Shown here: positions 4,744 through 5,015 of the stretch, piece after piece
How positions within the stretch are numbered: the first letter of the stretch is position 1
Layout of the letters: each line of letters begins with the position of its first letter
NCBI GenBank assembly: GCA_943324925.2
Contig: CALPNL020000152.1
Span: 1-5,015, forward strand
Direction: 5' to 3'
From: Chitinophaga pinensis
GTDB lineage: Bacteria; Bacteroidota; Bacteroidia; Flavobacteriales; Flavobacteriaceae
DNA length: 5,015 nt
The notes under the pieces: model-generated
What the model was told of the DNA's origin: nothing
Database searches by the model: none
The model's input: only the letters and a program-made list of their open reading frames with translations
Position numbers and translations under genes: made by a program

Positions 4744-4924
4744 CCCCCCAAACCGCATCGTTTTTCCGTTTTATTTCTTTTTTGTACTTTAGCTGCAACT
4801 ATCTACCATGTCCCCTCCTAGCGAAGCTGCCTTGCGGTATGCCATCATCGATCGTTGTTTAACGAATCCCTTTAAGCCCTATCCGACCATGGAGGTGCTC
4901 AAATGGGAAATCGAGCGCGAACTC
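4744..4924 (+). repeat. direct repeat copy 2: WYL upstream region and 5' codons
   Basis: This is the intact counterpart of 3479-3660. Beyond GAACTC (4924) the sequence continues as an open WYL regulator frame, whereas the left copy switches to unrelated sequence, so the left copy is the derived one. Confidence 0.9.
4785..4792 (+). promoter_or_regulatory. candidate -7 box for the WYL regulator
   Basis: TACTTTAG matches TAnnTTTG with one mismatch and lies 15 bases before the ATG, downstream of T-rich sequence that could serve as an upstream element. The corresponding position in the decayed copy is TACCTTCA. No autoregulatory operator could be identified. Confidence 0.35.
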
Positions 4925-5015
4925 AAGACCTCTGTGTCTACCGCCACCATTCAAAAGGACAGTGCACAAATGAAAAAGGGCGATGAGGACGGCGGCTATG
5001 GGGCACCCATAAAAT
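4808..5015 (+). CDS. WYL-domain transcriptional regulator, N-terminal part
   Basis: Sixty-nine codons are visible before the window ends. The N-terminus reads EAALRYAIIDRCLTNPFKPY, then PTMEVLKWEIERELKTSVST, then ATIQKDSAQMKK, followed by GYGAPIK. This is the winged-helix DNA-binding head of the Bacteroidota WYL regulators: a (L/I)-R-Y-x-x-I-D-x-C-(L/F)-x-N start, a helix beginning at Pro-Thr/Ser-Met/Lys-Glu, a recognition helix with (T/S)-x-x-Q/E-K/R-D, and the beginning of the wing at APIK(Y/F). The WYL sensor domain itself lies outside the window, so the family call is by the head only. WYL proteins usually act as ligand-responsive regulators, often near defence or mobile loci. It is preceded by a decayed copy of itself 1.26 kb upstream and by the divergent J-like gene. 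Confidence 0.75.
   Translation, partial: MSPPSEAALRYAIIDRCLTNPFKPYPTMEVLKWEIERELKTSVSTATIQKDSAQMKKGDEDGGYGAPIK

Noticed and set aside
4539..4862. Plus-strand frame of 107 codons in the divergent intergenic region
   Set aside because: Its composition is low-complexity F/K/S-rich, and it overlaps the promoter region and start of the WYL gene.

Overview
The window looks like a chromosomal or accessory-region segment of a Bacteroidota genome. The DNA is AT-rich, ribosome-binding sites are weak and A-rich, there are TAnnTTTG-like -7 boxes, one gene encodes a lipoprotein with a short lipobox signal, and the right edge opens a WYL-type regulator whose N-terminus resembles Bacteroidota members of that family. 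No rRNA, tRNA, CRISPR array, transposase or integrase is visible.

The left part (about 1-3313) reads as an array of single-gene mobile cassettes, all on the + strand. In order it holds the 3' end of a gene that may encode a small NTF2-like immunity protein (ends 79), an unknown 230-aa protein (253-945), a lipoprotein with a PrcB-like C-terminal domain (1219-1713), a standalone caspase-like C14 peptidase with an intact His/Cys dyad (1863-2606), and an unknown 111-aa protein (2978-3313). The first four genes end in or just before a long imperfect palindrome (90-223, 952-1088, 1719-1853, 2599-2914). Each palindrome starts in a box ending TAAC and finishes in an AACGTTA(C/A) box, the architecture of integron attC sites. 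If the boundary is placed at G^TT, the first bases of each cassette are complementary to the left box at its own 3' end, better than to the left box of the palindrome they sit in. That is what circular cassettes inserted by an integron integrase predict. The fourth palindrome is stretched by an inserted gene fragment, and the last gene has no recognisable site after it, so the array seems to end there or to have been broken.

The right part (about 3479-5015) is a different, decayed locus. A WYL-family regulator starts at 4808 and runs off the window. About 1.26 kb upstream lies a damaged copy of its promoter region and N-terminal codons (3479-3660), with a nonsense codon, followed by a gene fragment (3661-3788) that is also repeated inside the cassette array (2664-2723). 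Between the two WYL copies, on the - strand, is an intact gene (4535-3828) for a J-domain-like protein without HPD, with an Ig-like segment and a charged tail. The shared 60-bp fragment links the two halves of the window and suggests repeat-driven rearrangement at the edge of the array.
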